From: Pseudomonas fluorescens
GTDB taxonomy: Bacteria; Pseudomonadota; Gammaproteobacteria; Pseudomonadales; Pseudomonadaceae
NCBI RefSeq assembly: GCF_000968015.1
Contig: NZ_LACH01000017.1
Span: 1 to 64,000, forward strand
Length of the DNA stretch: 64,000 nucleotides
Direction: 5' to 3'
Below, piece after piece: positions 27,112 through 36,027 of the stretch. The notes beneath the pieces were generated by a model. It made no database searches. It had not been told where the DNA came from and saw only the letters and a list, made by a program, of their open reading frames with translations. The position numbers and the translations under genes were made by a program. The first letter of the stretch is position 1. The number at the start of each line of letters is the position of its first letter.

Positions 27112-27684
27112 ATGAAGAACGTCAGCCCCAGCTACCTCAAGCATCAATTCCTGATCGCCATGCCTCACATGGTCGACCCGAACTTTGCGCACACCTTGAC
27201 CTACATCGTCGAGCACACGGCCAATGGTGCCATGGGCCTGGTGGTCAATCGTCCGCAAGACCTCAACCTGGCCGATATCCTCGAGCAACTGCGCCCCGAC
27301 ATCGAACCGCCGATGCTCTGCCAGCATGTGCCGATCTTCATCGGCGGCCCGGTGCAGACCGATCGCGGTTTTGTCCTGCACCCCTCGGGGCAGAGTTATC
27401 AGGCCACCGTTGAGCTTGATGAGAAACTGGCCCTGTCGACCTCCCAGGATGTGCTGTTCGCTATCGCCGACGGTGTCGGTCCGGCGAAAAGCCTGATCGC
27501 CCTCGGATACGCTGGCTGGGAAGCCGGCCAGCTGGAAGCCGAGCTGGCCCAGAACGCCTGGCTGACGTGCCCGTTCGATGCCGAAATCTTGTTCAACACC
27601 AGCAGCGAACTGCGCCTGGAAGCAGCGGCCAAGCACCTGGGTGTGAATCTCAGCCTGCTGACCAGCCAGGCGGGACACGCCTGA
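27112..27684 (+). CDS. YqgE/AlgH family protein
   Basis: A 190-residue protein of the UPF0301 family when started at the ATG at 27112 (MKNVSPSYLKHQFLIAMPHM); an ATG 36 bases earlier is less like the family. Conserved parts are YIVEHTANGAMGLVVNRP at about 32-49, IGGPVQTDRGFVLH at about 83-96, and LGYAGWEAGQLEAELAQNAWL at about 135-155. The biochemical role is unknown; the family is called AlgH from an alginate link in P. aeruginosa. It is the first gene of the yqgE-ruvX-pyrR-pyrB-pyrC' cluster. Confidence 0.93.
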   Translation: MKNVSPSYLKHQFLIAMPHMVDPNFAHTLTYIVEHTANGAMGLVVNRPQDLNLADILEQLRPDIEPPMLCQHVPIFIGGPVQTDRGFVLHPSGQSYQATVELDEKLALSTSQDVLFAIADGVGPAKSLIALGYAGWEAGQLEAELAQNAWLTCPFDAEILFNTSSELRLEAAAKHLGVNLSLLTSQAGHA

Positions 27685-28121
27685 TGGCCCTGCGCCTGAT
27701 TTTGGGTTTCGACTACGGCACCAAACAGATCGGCGTGGCGGTCGGCCAGGTGATTACCGGCCAGGCCCGCGAGCTGTGCACCTTGAAGGCACAAAACGGT
27801 ATTCCCGACTGGAATCAGGTCGAAGCCCTGATTAAAGAGTGGAAACCTGATGCCGTGGTGGTGGGCCTGCCCTTGAACATGGACGGCACGCCAAGCGACA
27901 TGTGCCTGCGCGCCGAGAAATTCGCCCGCCGCCTGAATGGCCGCTACAACCTGCCCTTCTATACCCACGATGAACGCCTGACCACCTTCGAAGCCAAGGG
28001 CGAACGGCGTGATCGTGGCGGACAAAAGGGCAGCTACCGCGACAACCCGGTGGACGCCATCGCCGCCGCCCTGCTGCTGCAAGGCTGGCTCGACGAAAAC
28101 ACCGCACTGTTCGAATCCTGA
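27684..28121 (+). CDS. ruvX: Putative Holliday junction resolvase RuvX/YqgF
   Basis: A 145-residue RNase H-fold protein. Its ATG overlaps the yqgE stop by one base (TGATG). Visible landmarks are ILGFDYGTKQIGVAVGQ (first acidic residue), VVGLPLNMDGTPSD at about 63-76, and YTHDERLTTFEA at about 96-107 with the metal-binding Asp/Glu. The family is also involved in pre-16S rRNA processing, which may be its main role. It is tightly coupled to yqgE. Confidence 0.93.
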   Translation: MALRLILGFDYGTKQIGVAVGQVITGQARELCTLKAQNGIPDWNQVEALIKEWKPDAVVVGLPLNMDGTPSDMCLRAEKFARRLNGRYNLPFYTHDERLTTFEAKGERRDRGGQKGSYRDNPVDAIAAALLLQGWLDENTALFES

Positions 28122-28154
28122 AGAGCCGCAACAAGCGTCTCTACTTAGCGACAA

Positions 28155-28188
28155 CCCGAGCCATCTCTCCAGCAGAACCCGGCTCGGG
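28155..28188 (+). promoter_or_regulatory. Hairpin in the pyrR leader
   Basis: CCCGAGCC (28155-28162) pairs perfectly with GGCTCGGG (28181-28188) around an 18-base loop. It stands just before the AAGGAG ribosome binding site of pyrR. No T-run follows, so it is not a terminator as drawn. Confidence 0.5.
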
Positions 28189-28205
28189 CCCAAGAAGGAG
28201 CAACC

Positions 28206-28709
28206 ATGAGCCTGCCCAATCCCGTTGAACTGATCAGCCAGATGGCGACCCGGCTTGACGCCTATCTGGCCAAACGTGGCATCAGCGAACCGCGCTACAT
28301 CGGTATTCGTACCGGTGGTGTCTGGGTCGCCCAGGCGTTGCTCGATGAACTGGGCAGCGACTCGCCCCTCGGCACCCTGGACGTTTCCTTCTACCGCGAC
28401 GACTTCAGCCAGAACGGCCTGCACCCGCAAGTGCGCCCGTCCGCCCTGCCGTTCGAGATCGAAGGCCAACACCTGGTGCTGATCGATGACGTGCTGATGA
28501 GCGGCCGGACCATCCGCGCCGCCCTCAATGAGCTGTTCGACTACGGCCGCCCGGCCAGCGTGACATTGGTGTGCCTGCTGGATCTGGACGCCGGCGAGCT
28601 GCCGATCCGCCCGAATGTGGTCGGCGCGACCCTGTCGCTGGCCGCCCACGAACGGGTGAAACTGTCCGGCCCGGAACTCAAGCTCGAACTGCAAGACCTC
28701 GCCCTTTAA
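28206..28709 (+). CDS. pyrR: PyrR bifunctional pyr regulator / uracil phosphoribosyltransferase homologue
   Basis: A 167-residue type I phosphoribosyltransferase-fold protein. The PRPP-binding motif [17 protein letters not shown] is at about 96-112, and [16 protein letters not shown] at about 29-44 and [16 protein letters not shown] at about 62-77 match PyrR. In pseudomonads PyrR is reported to regulate pyrimidine genes rather than to work as a significant uracil phosphoribosyltransferase. It is followed within 27 bases by pyrB. A perfect AAGGAG precedes the ATG. Confidence 0.94.
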   Translation: MSLPNPVELISQMATRLDAYLAKRGISEPRYIGIRTGGVWVAQALLDELGSDSPLGTLDVSFYRDDFSQNGLHPQVRPSALPFEIEGQHLVLIDDVLMSGRTIRAALNELFDYGRPASVTLVCLLDLDAGELPIRPNVVGATLSLAAHERVKLSGPELKLELQDLAL

Positions 28710-28736
28710 TTCGCCCTATTGAGAGTCCCCCTCGCG

Positions 28737-29741
28737 ATGACGCCTCTAGAAACCAAGCGCCCGCTGCAGCTCAATGATCAGGGCCAGCTGCGCCACTTCC
28801 TCTCGCTCGACGGTTTGCGCCGCGAGCTGCTGACGGAAATCCTCGACACCGCCGACTCGTTCCTCGAAGTCGGCGCCCGGGCAGTAAAGAAAGTCCCGTT
28901 GCTGCGCGGCAAGACCGTGTGCAACGTGTTCTTCGAGAACTCCACCCGCACCCGCACCACCTTCGAACTGGCGGCCCAGCGGCTGTCGGCGGACGTGATC
29001 ACCCTGAACGTATCCACGTCGTCGGCGAGCAAGGGCGAAACCCTGCTCGACACCCTGCGCAACCTGGAAGCCATGGCCGCCGACATGTTCGTCGTGCGGC
29101 ACGGTGATTCCGGTGCGGCGCACTTCATCGCCGAACATGTCTGCCCGCAAGTGGCGATCATCAACGGCGGCGACGGCCGTCACGCCCACCCGACCCAGGG
29201 CATGCTCGACATGCTCACCATCCGTCGGCACAAGGGCGGCTTCGAAAACCTTTCCGTAGCCATCGTCGGCGACATCCTGCACTCGCGGGTGGCGCGCTCG
29301 AACATGCTCGCGCTGAAAACCCTCGGCTGCCCGGACATCCGCGTGATCGCGCCGAAAACCCTGCTGCCGATCGGCATCGAGCAATATGGCGTGAAGGTTT
29401 ACACCGACATGACCGAAGGCCTTAAAGACGTCGACGTGGTGATCATGCTGCGTCTGCAGCGTGAACGCATGACTGGCGGTCTGCTGCCGAGCGAAGGCGA
29501 GTTCTACCGCCTGTTCGGCCTGACCACCGCGCGCCTGGCCGGAGCCAAACCGGATTGCATCGTCATGCACCCGGGGCCGATCAACCGCGGCGTGGAGATT
29601 GAGTCGGCGGTGGCCGACGGCCCGCACTCGGTGATCCTCAACCAGGTCACCTACGGTATTGCGATTCGTATGGCCGTGCTGTCCATGGCCATGAGCGGGC
29701 AGACTGCCCAGCGCCAATTCGAGCAGGAGAACGCCCAGTGA
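28737..29741 (+). CDS. pyrB: Aspartate carbamoyltransferase catalytic subunit
   Basis: A 334-residue enzyme that makes carbamoyl-aspartate in pyrimidine synthesis. The carbamoyl-phosphate loop [19 protein letters not shown] is at about 65-83, the [17 protein letters not shown] segment at about 146-162, and HPGPINRG at about 279-286. The N-terminal extension before [14 protein letters not shown] is normal for the Pseudomonas class A enzyme, which works as a complex with the PyrC' protein encoded next. The ATG at 28737 is preferred over one 18 bases earlier. It overlaps pyrC' by four bases (GTGA). Confidence 0.97.
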   Translation: MTPLETKRPLQLNDQGQLRHFLSLDGLRRELLTEILDTADSFLEVGARAVKKVPLLRGKTVCNVFFENSTRTRTTFELAAQRLSADVITLNVSTSSASKGETLLDTLRNLEAMAADMFVVRHGDSGAAHFIAEHVCPQVAIINGGDGRHAHPTQGMLDMLTIRRHKGGFENLSVAIVGDILHSRVARSNMLALKTLGCPDIRVIAPKTLLPIGIEQYGVKVYTDMTEGLKDVDVVIMLRLQRERMTGGLLPSEGEFYRLFGLTTARLAGAKPDCIVMHPGPINRGVEIESAVADGPHSVILNQVTYGIAIRMAVLSMAMSGQTAQRQFEQENAQ

Positions 29742-31009
29742 AGCTCAGCATTCTCGGCGCCCGTGTCATCGATCCAGCCAGCGGCCTGGATCAAGTTACC
29801 GATATCCATATTGAAGCCTGCAAGATCATTGCCCTTGGCGCCGCGCCAGCCGGTTTTGTCGCCGTCGACACCCTCGACGCCAAAGGCCTGGTCGCCGCCC
29901 CTGGGCTGGTTGACCTGAACGTCGCCCTGCGCGAGCCGGGCTACAGCCGTAAAGGCTCAATCGTCAGTGAAACCCGCGCCGCCGCGGCCGGTGGCGTCAC
30001 CAGCCTGTGCTGCCCACCGAAAACCAAACCGGTGCTGGACACCTCGGCCGTGGCCGAATTGATCCTCGACCGCGCCCGCGAAGCCGGCAACACCAAGGTC
30101 TTCCCGATCGGCGCCCTGAGCAAAGGCCTGGACGGCGAACAGCTGGCCGAACTGGTCGCCTTGCGCGATGCCGGTTGCGTGGCCTTCGGCAACGGCCTGG
30201 ACAGCTTCCGCAACACCCGCACGCTGTGCCGGGCGCTGGAATACGCCGCAACATTCGACCTGACGGTGATTTTCAACTCTCAGGACCACGACCTGGCTGA
30301 AGGTGGTCTGGCCCACGAAGGCCCGACCGCCAGCTTCCTCGGTTTGCCGGGCATCCCCGAAACTGCCGAAACCGTGGCTCTCGCGCGGGATCTGCTGCTG
30401 GTCGAGCAAAGCGGCGTGCGCGCGCACTTCAGCCAGCTCACCAGCGCCCGTGGCGTGGCCCTGATCGCTCAGGCCCAAGCTCGCGGCCTGCCGGTGACCG
30501 CCGATGTGGCCTTGTATCAGCTGATCCTGACCGACGAAGCGCTGATCGACTTCAGCAGCCTCTATCACGTCCAGCCGCCGCTGCGCACCCGCGCTGACCG
30601 CGATGGCCTGCGTGAAGCGGTGAAATTGGGCGTGGTCTCAGCTATCTCCAGCCATCACCAACCCCACGAGCGGGATGCCAAACTGGCGCCGTTCGGGGCC
30701 ACCGAGCCTGGCATCAGCAGCGTTGAGCTGCTGCTGCCGTTGGCAATGACGCTGGTGGAAGACGGTTTGCTGGACCTGCCGACGCTGTTGGCGCGCTTGA
30801 GCACCGGACCTGCCGAGGCGTTGCGCCTGCCGGCGGGCAAACTGGCGGTAGGTGGACCGGCGGATATCGTGCTGTTCGATCCGACGGCTTCGACCGTGGC
30901 CGGCGAGACCTGGCTGTCCAAAGGCGAAAACTGCCCGTTCATTGGCCACAGCCTGCCGGGCGTGGTGCGTTACACCTTGGTGGATGGACGCATCAGTCAC
31001 CAGGCGTAA
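29738..31009 (+). CDS. pyrC': Dihydroorotase-like non-catalytic subunit PyrC'
   Basis: A 423-residue amidohydrolase-fold protein starting with GTG inside the pyrB stop. It looks like a dihydroorotase but lacks the first metal ligands: the usual DxHxHxREPG reads [10 protein letters not shown] here, with Asn61 and Ala63 in place of the two histidines. Known Pseudomonas PyrC' proteins are inactive and act as a structural partner of PyrB, giving a roughly 480-kDa dodecamer. Other features include [17 protein letters not shown] near the C-terminus. A true dihydroorotase must be encoded elsewhere. Confidence 0.95.
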   Translation: MKLSILGARVIDPASGLDQVTDIHIEACKIIALGAAPAGFVAVDTLDAKGLVAAPGLVDLNVALREPGYSRKGSIVSETRAAAAGGVTSLCCPPKTKPVLDTSAVAELILDRAREAGNTKVFPIGALSKGLDGEQLAELVALRDAGCVAFGNGLDSFRNTRTLCRALEYAATFDLTVIFNSQDHDLAEGGLAHEGPTASFLGLPGIPETAETVALARDLLLVEQSGVRAHFSQLTSARGVALIAQAQARGLPVTADVALYQLILTDEALIDFSSLYHVQPPLRTRADRDGLREAVKLGVVSAISSHHQPHERDAKLAPFGATEPGISSVELLLPLAMTLVEDGLLDLPTLLARLSTGPAEALRLPAGKLAVGGPADIVLFDPTASTVAGETWLSKGENCPFIGHSLPGVVRYTLVDGRISHQA

Positions 31010-31025
31010 GCCCGCGTCGCCTGCA

Positions 31026-31089
31026 TTCGCGAGCAGGCTCGCTCCCACAAGGGCCGCATCAACCCTGTGGGGGCGAGCCTGCTCGCGAA
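31026..31089. repeat. REP pair between pyrC' and the TM2 gene
   Basis: TTCGCGAGCAGGCTCGCTCC from 31026 faces its inverted copy ending CTGCTCGCGAA at 31089 with a 16-base loop. It separates two convergent genes. Confidence 0.9.
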
Positions 31090-31092
31090 GAC

Positions 31093-31524
31093 TTACTGGA
31101 AGGTGCCTCGGTTCTGCGAATTGCGAATCGACACCTGGTCATTCAGCGTCCAGAAGTCATACAGCACCCCCAGAAAGAACAACCCGCCCGTCACCAGGTA
31201 CAGCAACCCGCTGATCCACTTCCCCTGATACATCCGGTGCACGCCGAACACCCCAAGAAACGTCAGCAGAATCCACGCGACGTTGTATTCGATAGGCCCC
31301 GCGGTGAACCGCAGGTCTGCTTCACGGTCCATTGCCGGGATCAGAAACAGGTCGATCAGCCAGCCGATACCCAACAAACCGAGTGTTAAGAACCAGATCG
31401 TCCCCGTCACCGGCTTGCCGTAATAGAAGCGGTGAGCGCCGGTAAAACCGAAAATCCACAGCAGGTAACCGATCACTTTGCTGTGCGTGTCTTGATGCGG
31501 TACGGGCTGTTGATAGGTGTTCAT
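31093..31524 (-). CDS. TM2 domain-containing membrane protein
   Basis: A 143-residue protein with two TM2-type helical hairpins: SKVIGYLLWIFGFTGAHRFYYG at about 15-36 and AWILLTFLGVFGVHRMYQGK at about 83-102. Each GxHRFYxG/GVHRMYQG turn is the family hallmark. The function is unknown. The AAGGACC-type site lies before the ATG. It is a single gene, divergent from the NlpC/P60 gene. Confidence 0.88.
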   Translation of the reverse strand: MNTYQQPVPHQDTHSKVIGYLLWIFGFTGAHRFYYGKPVTGTIWFLTLGLLGIGWLIDLFLIPAMDREADLRFTAGPIEYNVAWILLTFLGVFGVHRMYQGKWISGLLYLVTGGLFFLGVLYDFWTLNDQVSIRNSQNRGTFQ

Positions 31525-31774
31525 GAAGGACCTCGATTCACACGATAGATAAATATTCTTTAAATCTTTGTGACTTTTTTACGAGTTGCCGACGTATGGC
31601 AAATGGTACTGTCTCTCCCGTCAAAGCCTTATACCACCTGACGTCTGTCCGACAATCGCGTCTATTTTCCGCTTATTTGGTTCCGTTGACCCCAAGGTTG
31701 AATCGACCAACGGCCTCGGAAGGGCCAAAAAAGCTGTTATAAAGTTGCGCGCTAACTTATATGAGCCTTGCCTA

Positions 31775-32392
31775 ATGCGTCCATTTTTCAAGACATGGCT
31801 AACCATTTGCCTTTTGATGCCACTGGCCGCCCACGCCACCAATCGTGAGCAACGTCTTCCTAACGTTAATGGTTACACCCCAAAATCCCATATTTCTGCT
31901 CCTTCGAGCAAAAACAAACAGACCTTAAAACGCGCTCCCCAACTGAGCAGCAAAAGCAGCCTTGTTCCGCCAATGGCGAGCAAGGAAAGCAGCAACGTGC
32001 TGAGCCGCGCCGTAAACGTCCTCGGTACACCCTATCGTTGGGGCGGCAGCAGCCCAAGTAAAGGCTTCGACTGCAGTGGCCTGGTGAAATACGCGTTTAA
32101 CGACGCCACGTTTGACCTGCCGCGCACTTCCAACGCCATGGCCAGTGGTCATGGGGAGAAAGTCGATCGCAAGGATCTGAAGCCTGGCGACCTGATTTTC
32201 TTCAACATCAAGAGCCGTCGGGTCAATCACGTTGCCATCTACCTGGGCAACGACCGCTTCATCCACGCACCACGTCGTGGCAAGTCGGTGACCATCGACA
32301 CGCTGAAGAAACCCTACTGGGAAAGCCACTACGTGGTTGCCAAGCGGGTGATGCCGAAAGAGAAGAACACCCTGCAGGTTGTTCAACGCTGA
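31775..32392 (+). CDS. NlpC/P60 (C40) family cell-wall endopeptidase
   Basis: A 205-residue exported protein when started at the ATG at 31775, which gives a signal peptide (MRPFFKTWLTICLLMPLAAHA). The open frame continues 189 bases upstream without coding character. The NlpC/P60 domain fills about residues 80-195: the catalytic Cys is in FDCSGLVKYAF, the His in VNHVAIYLGND, with a following FIHAPRRGKSV. Such enzymes cleave the D-Glu to meso-diaminopimelate bond of peptidoglycan stem peptides. Just upstream a five-codon frame (MSLA, 31761-31775) shares its stop with this ATG (TAATG), and no good ribosome binding site is visible. Confidence 0.9.
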   Translation: MRPFFKTWLTICLLMPLAAHATNREQRLPNVNGYTPKSHISAPSSKNKQTLKRAPQLSSKSSLVPPMASKESSNVLSRAVNVLGTPYRWGGSSPSKGFDCSGLVKYAFNDATFDLPRTSNAMASGHGEKVDRKDLKPGDLIFFNIKSRRVNHVAIYLGNDRFIHAPRRGKSVTIDTLKKPYWESHYVVAKRVMPKEKNTLQVVQR

Positions 32393-32406
32393 TTTGAAGC
32401 AAGATC

Positions 32407-32484
32407 AAAAGATCGCAGCCTGCGGCAGCTCCTACACGGGATTATGCATTTCCCTGTAGGAGCTGCCGCAGGCTGCGATCTTTT
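32407..32484. repeat. Perfect 30-base palindrome between NlpC/P60 gene and pilT
   Basis: Arms 32407-32436 and 32455-32484 (AAAAGATCGCAGCCTGCGGC and onward to CTCCTACA) are perfectly complementary. With A's at one end and T's at the other it resembles a bidirectional terminator between two convergent genes. The family also occurs at 5085-5187 and 60718-60793. Confidence 0.93.
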
Positions 32485-32494
32485 GCTTTAAGCC

Positions 32495-33529
32495 TCAAAA
32501 ACCATCCGGCGTGCGCGCCTTCTCCCGCGCATGCTCGCGGCTGATCAAGCCCTTGCTCACCAGCTCCTTCAAGCACATATCCAGCGTCTGCATCCCCAGG
32601 TTTCCCCCGGTCTGAATCGACGAGTACATCTGCGCCACCTTGTCTTCGCGGATCAGGTTACGGATCGCTGAAGTGCCGAGCATGATTTCATGGGCCGCGA
32701 TCCGCCCGCCGCCGATCTTCTTGACCAACGTCTGCGACACCACCGCCAGTAACGACTCGGACAACATCGAACGAACCATCGACTTCTCGTCCCCCGGAAA
32801 CACGTCCACCACCCGGTCGATGGTTTTCGCCGCCGAGGTCGTGTGCAGCGTGCCAAACACCAGGTGACCGGTTTCAGCGGCGGTCAATGCCAGGCGAATG
32901 GTCTCCAGATCCCGCATCTCCCCCACCAGAATCACGTCCGGGTCCTCCCGCAGGGCCGAGCGTAGAGCCGTGGCGAAACTGCGTGTATCACGATGGACTT
33001 CACGCTGGTTGATCAAGCATTTGCGCGACTCGTGGACGAACTCGATCGGGTCTTCGATGGTGAGGATGTGGTGATGGCGATGGGAGTTCAGGTGATCGAT
33101 CATCGCCGCCAGGGTCGTGGATTTGCCGGAACCGGTCGGACCGGTCACCAGCACCAGCCCCCGCGGCGCTTCGGTAATCTTGCGAAACACTTCCCCCATA
33201 CCGAGGTCGTCCATGCTCAGGACCTTGGACGGAATGGTCCGGAACACCGCGCCAGCACCACGATTGTGGTTGAACGCGTTAACCCGAAAACGCGCCACGC
33301 CGGGCACATCAAAGGAGAAGTCGGTCTCCAGGTGCTTCTCGAAGTCCACCCGCTGGGTGTCGTTCATGATGTCGTAGATCAGCGCCTGCACCTGTTTGTG
33401 GTCCAGGGCCGGCAGGTTGATGCGCCGCACATCGCCGTCGACCCGAATCATCGGTGGCAGGCCGGCAGACAGATGCAAGTCGGACGCGCCCTGTTTCGCG
33501 CTGAAAGCCAGCAGCTCAGTGATATCCAT
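32495..33529 (-). CDS. pilT: Type IV pilus retraction ATPase PilT
   Basis: A 344-residue hexameric ATPase, start at the ATG at 33529 (MDITELLAFSAKQGASDLHL). Walker A is GPTGSGKSTT at about 130-139, the Asp box ILTIEDPIEFVH and Walker B VILVGEMRDLETIRLAL follow, and the PilT-specific AIRNLIREDK is near 289. It powers pilus retraction at the inner membrane. In P. aeruginosa pilU follows pilT; here a repeat and a convergent gene follow, so pilU is not adjacent. Confidence 0.97.
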   Translation of the reverse strand: MDITELLAFSAKQGASDLHLSAGLPPMIRVDGDVRRINLPALDHKQVQALIYDIMNDTQRVDFEKHLETDFSFDVPGVARFRVNAFNHNRGAGAVFRTIPSKVLSMDDLGMGEVFRKITEAPRGLVLVTGPTGSGKSTTLAAMIDHLNSHRHHHILTIEDPIEFVHESRKCLINQREVHRDTRSFATALRSALREDPDVILVGEMRDLETIRLALTAAETGHLVFGTLHTTSAAKTIDRVVDVFPGDEKSMVRSMLSESLLAVVSQTLVKKIGGGRIAAHEIMLGTSAIRNLIREDKVAQMYSSIQTGGNLGMQTLDMCLKELVSKGLISREHAREKARTPDGF

Positions 33530-33547
33530 AGCGTTCCTCAATTCCAG

Positions 33548-33553
33548 TAGAAT
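33548..33553 (+). promoter_or_regulatory. Candidate -10 box for yggS
   Basis: TAGAAT in the 55-base gap between the divergent pilT and yggS starts matches the sigma-70 -10 consensus at five of six positions. The -35 region is poor. Confidence 0.4.
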
Positions 33554-33584
33554 GCCGCGAACCTTCAGCCGCCGGCGCCTCTTG

Positions 33585-34271
33585 ATGTCCACGATAGCAG
33601 ACAACATTGCTCAGGTTAGTTCACGCATCCATGCTGCTGCCGTCGCCGCAAAGCGCGACGAAGACAGCGTCCAGCTGCTGGCCGTGAGCAAGACCAAGCC
33701 CGCCGAAGCCCTGCGCGAAGCGTATGCCGCGGGGCTGCGCGACTTTGGCGAAAACTACCTGCAGGAAGCCCTGAGCAAACAGCTCGAATTGGCCGACCTG
33801 CCCTTGATCTGGCACTTCATCGGCCCCATTCAATCGAACAAGACTCGCGCTATCGCCGAGCACTTCGCCTGGGTGCATTCCGTGGATCGTTTGAAAATCG
33901 CACAACGCCTGTCCGAACAACGTCCCGCCGATCTGCCGCCACTGAACATCTGCATCCAGGTCAACGTCAGCGGTGAAGCCAGCAAGTCCGGCTGCACCCC
34001 GGCCGACCTGCCGGCCTTGGCCAATGCCATCAGCGAACTGCCGCGCATCAAGCTGCGCGGGTTGATGGCAATCCCCGAGCCGACCGATGATCGCGCCGCC
34101 CAGGATGCCGCTTTTGCTGCCGTACAGCGCCTGCAAACCAGCCTGAACCTACCGCTCGACACACTTTCCATGGGCATGAGCCACGACCTCGAGTCGGCCA
34201 TCGCCCAAGGCGCCACCTGGGTCCGTATCGGTACGGCCCTGTTTGGCGCCCGTGATTACAGTCAACCGTGA
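33585..34271 (+). CDS. PLP homeostasis protein YggS (PLPBP)
   Basis: A 228-residue alanine-racemase-fold protein that binds pyridoxal phosphate and balances the vitamin B6 pool. The PLP lysine is in LAVSKTKPAEALREAY at about 31-46, with FGENYLQEALSK and WHFIGPIQSNKTR next, and SMGMSHDLESAIAQGATWVRIGT near the end, all typical. The ATG at 33585 is chosen over a longer frame that overlaps pilT. It is followed by proC, a widely conserved pairing. Confidence 0.95.
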   Translation: MSTIADNIAQVSSRIHAAAVAAKRDEDSVQLLAVSKTKPAEALREAYAAGLRDFGENYLQEALSKQLELADLPLIWHFIGPIQSNKTRAIAEHFAWVHSVDRLKIAQRLSEQRPADLPPLNICIQVNVSGEASKSGCTPADLPALANAISELPRIKLRGLMAIPEPTDDRAAQDAAFAAVQRLQTSLNLPLDTLSMGMSHDLESAIAQGATWVRIGTALFGARDYSQP

Positions 34272-34306
34272 ACAATGGCTGACTCCTCTCTCTATAAGGA
34301 CCTGAC

Positions 34307-35125
34307 ATGAGCAAGACTCGTATTGCCTTTATCGGTGCCGGCAACATGGCCGCCAGCCTGATCGGCGGCCTGCGCGCCAAAGGTCTGGACGCCGCGCAGA
34401 TCCGCGCCAGTGATCCGGGCGCTGAAACCCGCGCTCGTGTGAGCGCTGAACACGGCATCGAGGTGTTCGCCGACAACGCCGACGCCATCCAGGGCGCCGA
34501 AGTCGTCGTACTGGCGGTCAAACCCCAAGCGATGAAAGCCGTCTGCGAAGCGCTTCGCCCAAGCCTCAAGCCGAATCAACTGGTGGTTTCGATTGCGGCC
34601 GGCATCACCTGCGCCAGCATGAACAACTGGCTCGGCGCCCAACCGATCGTACGTTGTATGCCCAACACCCCGGCGCTGCTGCGTCAGGGCGTGAGCGGTT
34701 TGTTCGCCACTACTGAAGTGAGTACCGAGCAACGCCAACAGGCGCAAGAACTGCTGTCCGCCGTCGGCATCGCACTGTGGCTGAACGAAGAGCAGCAACT
34801 GGACGCGGTCACCGCCGTTTCCGGCTCGGGCCCTGCGTACTTCTTCCTGCTGATCGAAGCCATGACCGCCGCTGGCGTGAAACTTGGCCTGCCAGCAGAC
34901 ATCGCGGCACAACTGACCCTGCAAACCGCTTTGGGCGCCGCTCACATGGCCGTGGCCAGTGACGTCGACGCGGCTGAACTGCGTCGCCGCGTGACGTCGC
35001 CTGCGGGCACGACGGAAGCGGCGATCAAGTCGTTCCAGGCCGGCGGCTTCGAAGCCTTGGTAGAAAAAGCACTTGGCGCCGCTGCGCACCGCTCGGCCGA
35101 GATGGCCGAACAATTGGGTCAATAA
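34307..35125 (+). CDS. proC: Pyrroline-5-carboxylate reductase
   Basis: A 272-residue NAD(P)H enzyme that makes proline. The dinucleotide motif FIGAGNMAASLIGGL is at about 7-21, the KPQ loop in LAVKPQAMKAV, MPNTPALLRQGVSGL at about 119-133, and the C-terminal VTSPAGTTEAAI signature at about 229-240. AAGGA precedes the ATG. It forms a likely operon yggS-proC-yggT-DUF167. Confidence 0.97.
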   Translation: MSKTRIAFIGAGNMAASLIGGLRAKGLDAAQIRASDPGAETRARVSAEHGIEVFADNADAIQGAEVVVLAVKPQAMKAVCEALRPSLKPNQLVVSIAAGITCASMNNWLGAQPIVRCMPNTPALLRQGVSGLFATTEVSTEQRQQAQELLSAVGIALWLNEEQQLDAVTAVSGSGPAYFFLLIEAMTAAGVKLGLPADIAAQLTLQTALGAAHMAVASDVDAAELRRRVTSPAGTTEAAIKSFQAGGFEALVEKALGAAAHRSAEMAEQLGQ

Positions 35126-35135
35126 GGAGCCTTAC

Positions 35136-35726
35136 ATGATTGGATTGAACACTGCAGCGGTCTACGTGCTGCAAACCCTCGGCAGCCTGTACCTGCTGAT
35201 CGTGCTGCTGCGCTTCGTGCTGCAACTGGTACGCGCGAACTTCTACAACCCGCTCTGCCAGTTCGCCGTGAAAGCCACTCAGCCGCTGCTCAAGCCATTG
35301 CGCCGGATCATCCCGAGCATGTTCGGCCTGGACATGTCCTCGCTGGTGCTGGCGATCCTCGTGCAACTGGCGCTGATGGCCCTGACCCTGCTGCTGACTT
35401 ACGGCACCACCGGCAACCCGCTGCAATTGCTGATCTGGTCGCTGATCGGCGTGACCGCGCTGTTCCTGAAGATTTTCTTCTTCGCCCTGATCATCAGCGT
35501 GATCCTGTCGTGGGTCGCACCGGGCAGCCACAACCCTGGCGCCGAGCTGGTGAACCAGATCTGCGAGCCGGCCCTGGCGCCGTTCCGCAAGATCCTGCCG
35601 AACCTTGGCGGCCTGGATATCTCGCCGATCCTGGCGTTCATGGTGCTCAAGTTGATCGACATGCTGGTGATCAACAACCTCGCCGCCATGACGATGATGC
35701 CGGAAATCCTGCGCCTGCTGATCTGA
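35136..35726 (+). CDS. YggT family membrane protein
   Basis: A 196-residue integral membrane protein with two YggT units. Each has a helix ending in a FYNPLCQFAVKATQPLLKPL or SHNPGAELVNQICEPALAPF style segment (about 37-56 and 129-148) followed by RRIIP or RKILP. AAGGAG precedes the ATG at 35136. The role is unknown, with links to osmotic or cell-division functions in other bacteria. It follows proC by 10 bases. Confidence 0.93.
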   Translation: MIGLNTAAVYVLQTLGSLYLLIVLLRFVLQLVRANFYNPLCQFAVKATQPLLKPLRRIIPSMFGLDMSSLVLAILVQLALMALTLLLTYGTTGNPLQLLIWSLIGVTALFLKIFFFALIISVILSWVAPGSHNPGAELVNQICEPALAPFRKILPNLGGLDISPILAFMVLKLIDMLVINNLAAMTMMPEILRLLI

Positions 35727-35730
35727 CCCG

Positions 35731-36027
35731 GTGAGCTACTTTCGCTGGGACGGTGACGACCTGATTCTGGAATGTCACCTGCAACCGGCGGCCCGCAGCG
35801 ATGATTTCTGCGGGCTGCATGGTGATCGATTGAAGATTCGCCTGACGGCCCCGCCGGTTGAAGGCAAGGCCAACGCGTATTTGATGGCGTTTCTGGCCAA
35901 GGCGTTTGGGGTTTCCAAGAGCCAGGTGAGTTTGATTAGCGGCGAGCTAAACCGGCAGAAGCGGGTGCGGATATGTTCGCCGAAGAAGTTGCCGGATTTA
36001 CCTGGTTTGGTGCAGCGTTCGCTTTGA
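35731..36027 (+). CDS. DUF167 (YggU) family protein
   Basis: A 98-residue protein starting with GTG, four bases after yggT. The family core LKIRLTAPPVEGKANAYLMAFLAKAFG is at about 34-60, followed by SQVSLISGELNRQKRVRI. The structure is known for the family but the function is not. It closes the yggS-proC-yggT unit. Confidence 0.93.
   Translation: MSYFRWDGDDLILECHLQPAARSDDFCGLHGDRLKIRLTAPPVEGKANAYLMAFLAKAFGVSKSQVSLISGELNRQKRVRICSPKKLPDLPGLVQRSL

Noticed and set aside
27399..28694. A 431-codon minus-strand frame across yqgE, ruvX and pyrR
   Set aside because: It runs antisense through three well-supported genes and has no recognisable domain.
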